Shown here one piece after another: positions 50,520 to 50,566 of a stretch of 50,566 nt of DNA. The position numbers were made by a program, and so were the translations under genes. The number at the start of each line of letters is the position of its first letter. Positions within the stretch are counted from its first letter, which is position 1. The notes beneath the pieces were generated by a model that saw nothing but the letters and a program-made list of their open reading frames with translations, was not told the DNA's origin and searched no databases. Source of the stretch: Syntrophaceae bacterium (GTDB lineage Bacteria; Desulfobacterota; Syntrophia; Syntrophales; UBA5619); the NCBI GenBank assembly GCA_003141195.1, contig PLLC01000104.1, positions 1 to 50,566 of the forward strand, in the 5' to 3' direction.

Positions 50520-50566
50520 AAGGTTGATGAACTCGTAAAAAGTCAAAATTTGCCAAGCGCCGCTTT
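50520..50566. repeat. End of a third MITE-like element (cut by window edge)
   Basis: GATGAACTCGTAAAAAGTC followed by AAAATTTGCCAAGCGCCGC resembles the left end of copy A (GGCTTCGTAAAAAGGCCGC, then GGCAAGGCGCC). The element continues beyond the window. Confidence 0.5.

Noticed and set aside
1-50566. CRISPR array or prophage
   Set aside because: No regularly spaced direct repeats, cas genes, or phage structural genes were seen anywhere in the window.

Overview
The window reads like a chromosomal segment of an anaerobic Desulfobacterota-type bacterium (former Deltaproteobacteria, Syntrophales-like). This rests on gene content only: corrinoid methyltransferase genes with a DUF1638 neighbour, a MetF/MTHFR_C fusion, an ADP-forming acyl-CoA synthetase in two subunits, an acylating aldehyde dehydrogenase, sucCD and short palindromic MITE-like repeats. 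No rRNA, tRNA or CRISPR array was seen. The GC-rich backbone is broken by AT-rich patches full of remnants.

Layout. 1-3.8 kb: pcnB, an acyl-CoA synthetase and a DUF1232 gene. 3.8-8.5 kb: a scrapyard with two group II intron 3' remnants flanking a DJ-1/PfpI gene, a broken HigA antitoxin and a VapBC pair, followed by AT-rich orphan genes and a truncated parB. 8.7-14.7 kb: housekeeping genes prfC, sucCD, ybaK and mutY. 15-44.3 kb: a large catabolic region holding ald; an ABC importer; a methyltransferase operon (mtmB-like, corrinoid protein, mtgA-like, folD remnant, metF, DUF1638); two divergent PLP enzymes; a lone biotinyl carrier; a LysR regulator with a 1015-residue membrane protein; the CoA ligase; HAD; acylating aldehyde dehydrogenase; two citrate-synthase-like proteins; and an EamA transporter. 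44.3-47.3 kb: small redox and envelope genes and a phosphatase with a nonsense codon. 47.7-50.5 kb: HAD, APH-type kinase and a CDP-alcohol phosphatidyltransferase.

How the central region may work (inference). The importer brings in an amino-alkyl compound. A non-pyrrolysine member of the monomethylamine methyltransferase family (Cys198 where MtmB has pyrrolysine) moves a methyl group to the corrinoid protein, the MtgA-like enzyme passes it to tetrahydrofolate, and MetF oxidises it. The PLP enzymes remove the amino group, alanine dehydrogenase recycles pyruvate, the acylating aldehyde dehydrogenase makes an acyl-CoA, and the ADP-forming ligase gains ATP. Three of these units (ald, the importer, the citrate-synthase-like/aldehyde dehydrogenase operon) share a promoter-proximal element: a 15-nt dyad-like box exactly 22 nt upstream of the -35 hexamer. 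A near-identical box overlaps the start codon of the LysR gene. This is the best candidate for an undescribed system in the window: a LysR-controlled regulon for an N-methylated amine or amino acid analogue.

Starts were moved from the longest open frame where a Shine-Dalgarno sequence or domain boundary supports it. All family assignments come from reading sequences by eye; no search was run.
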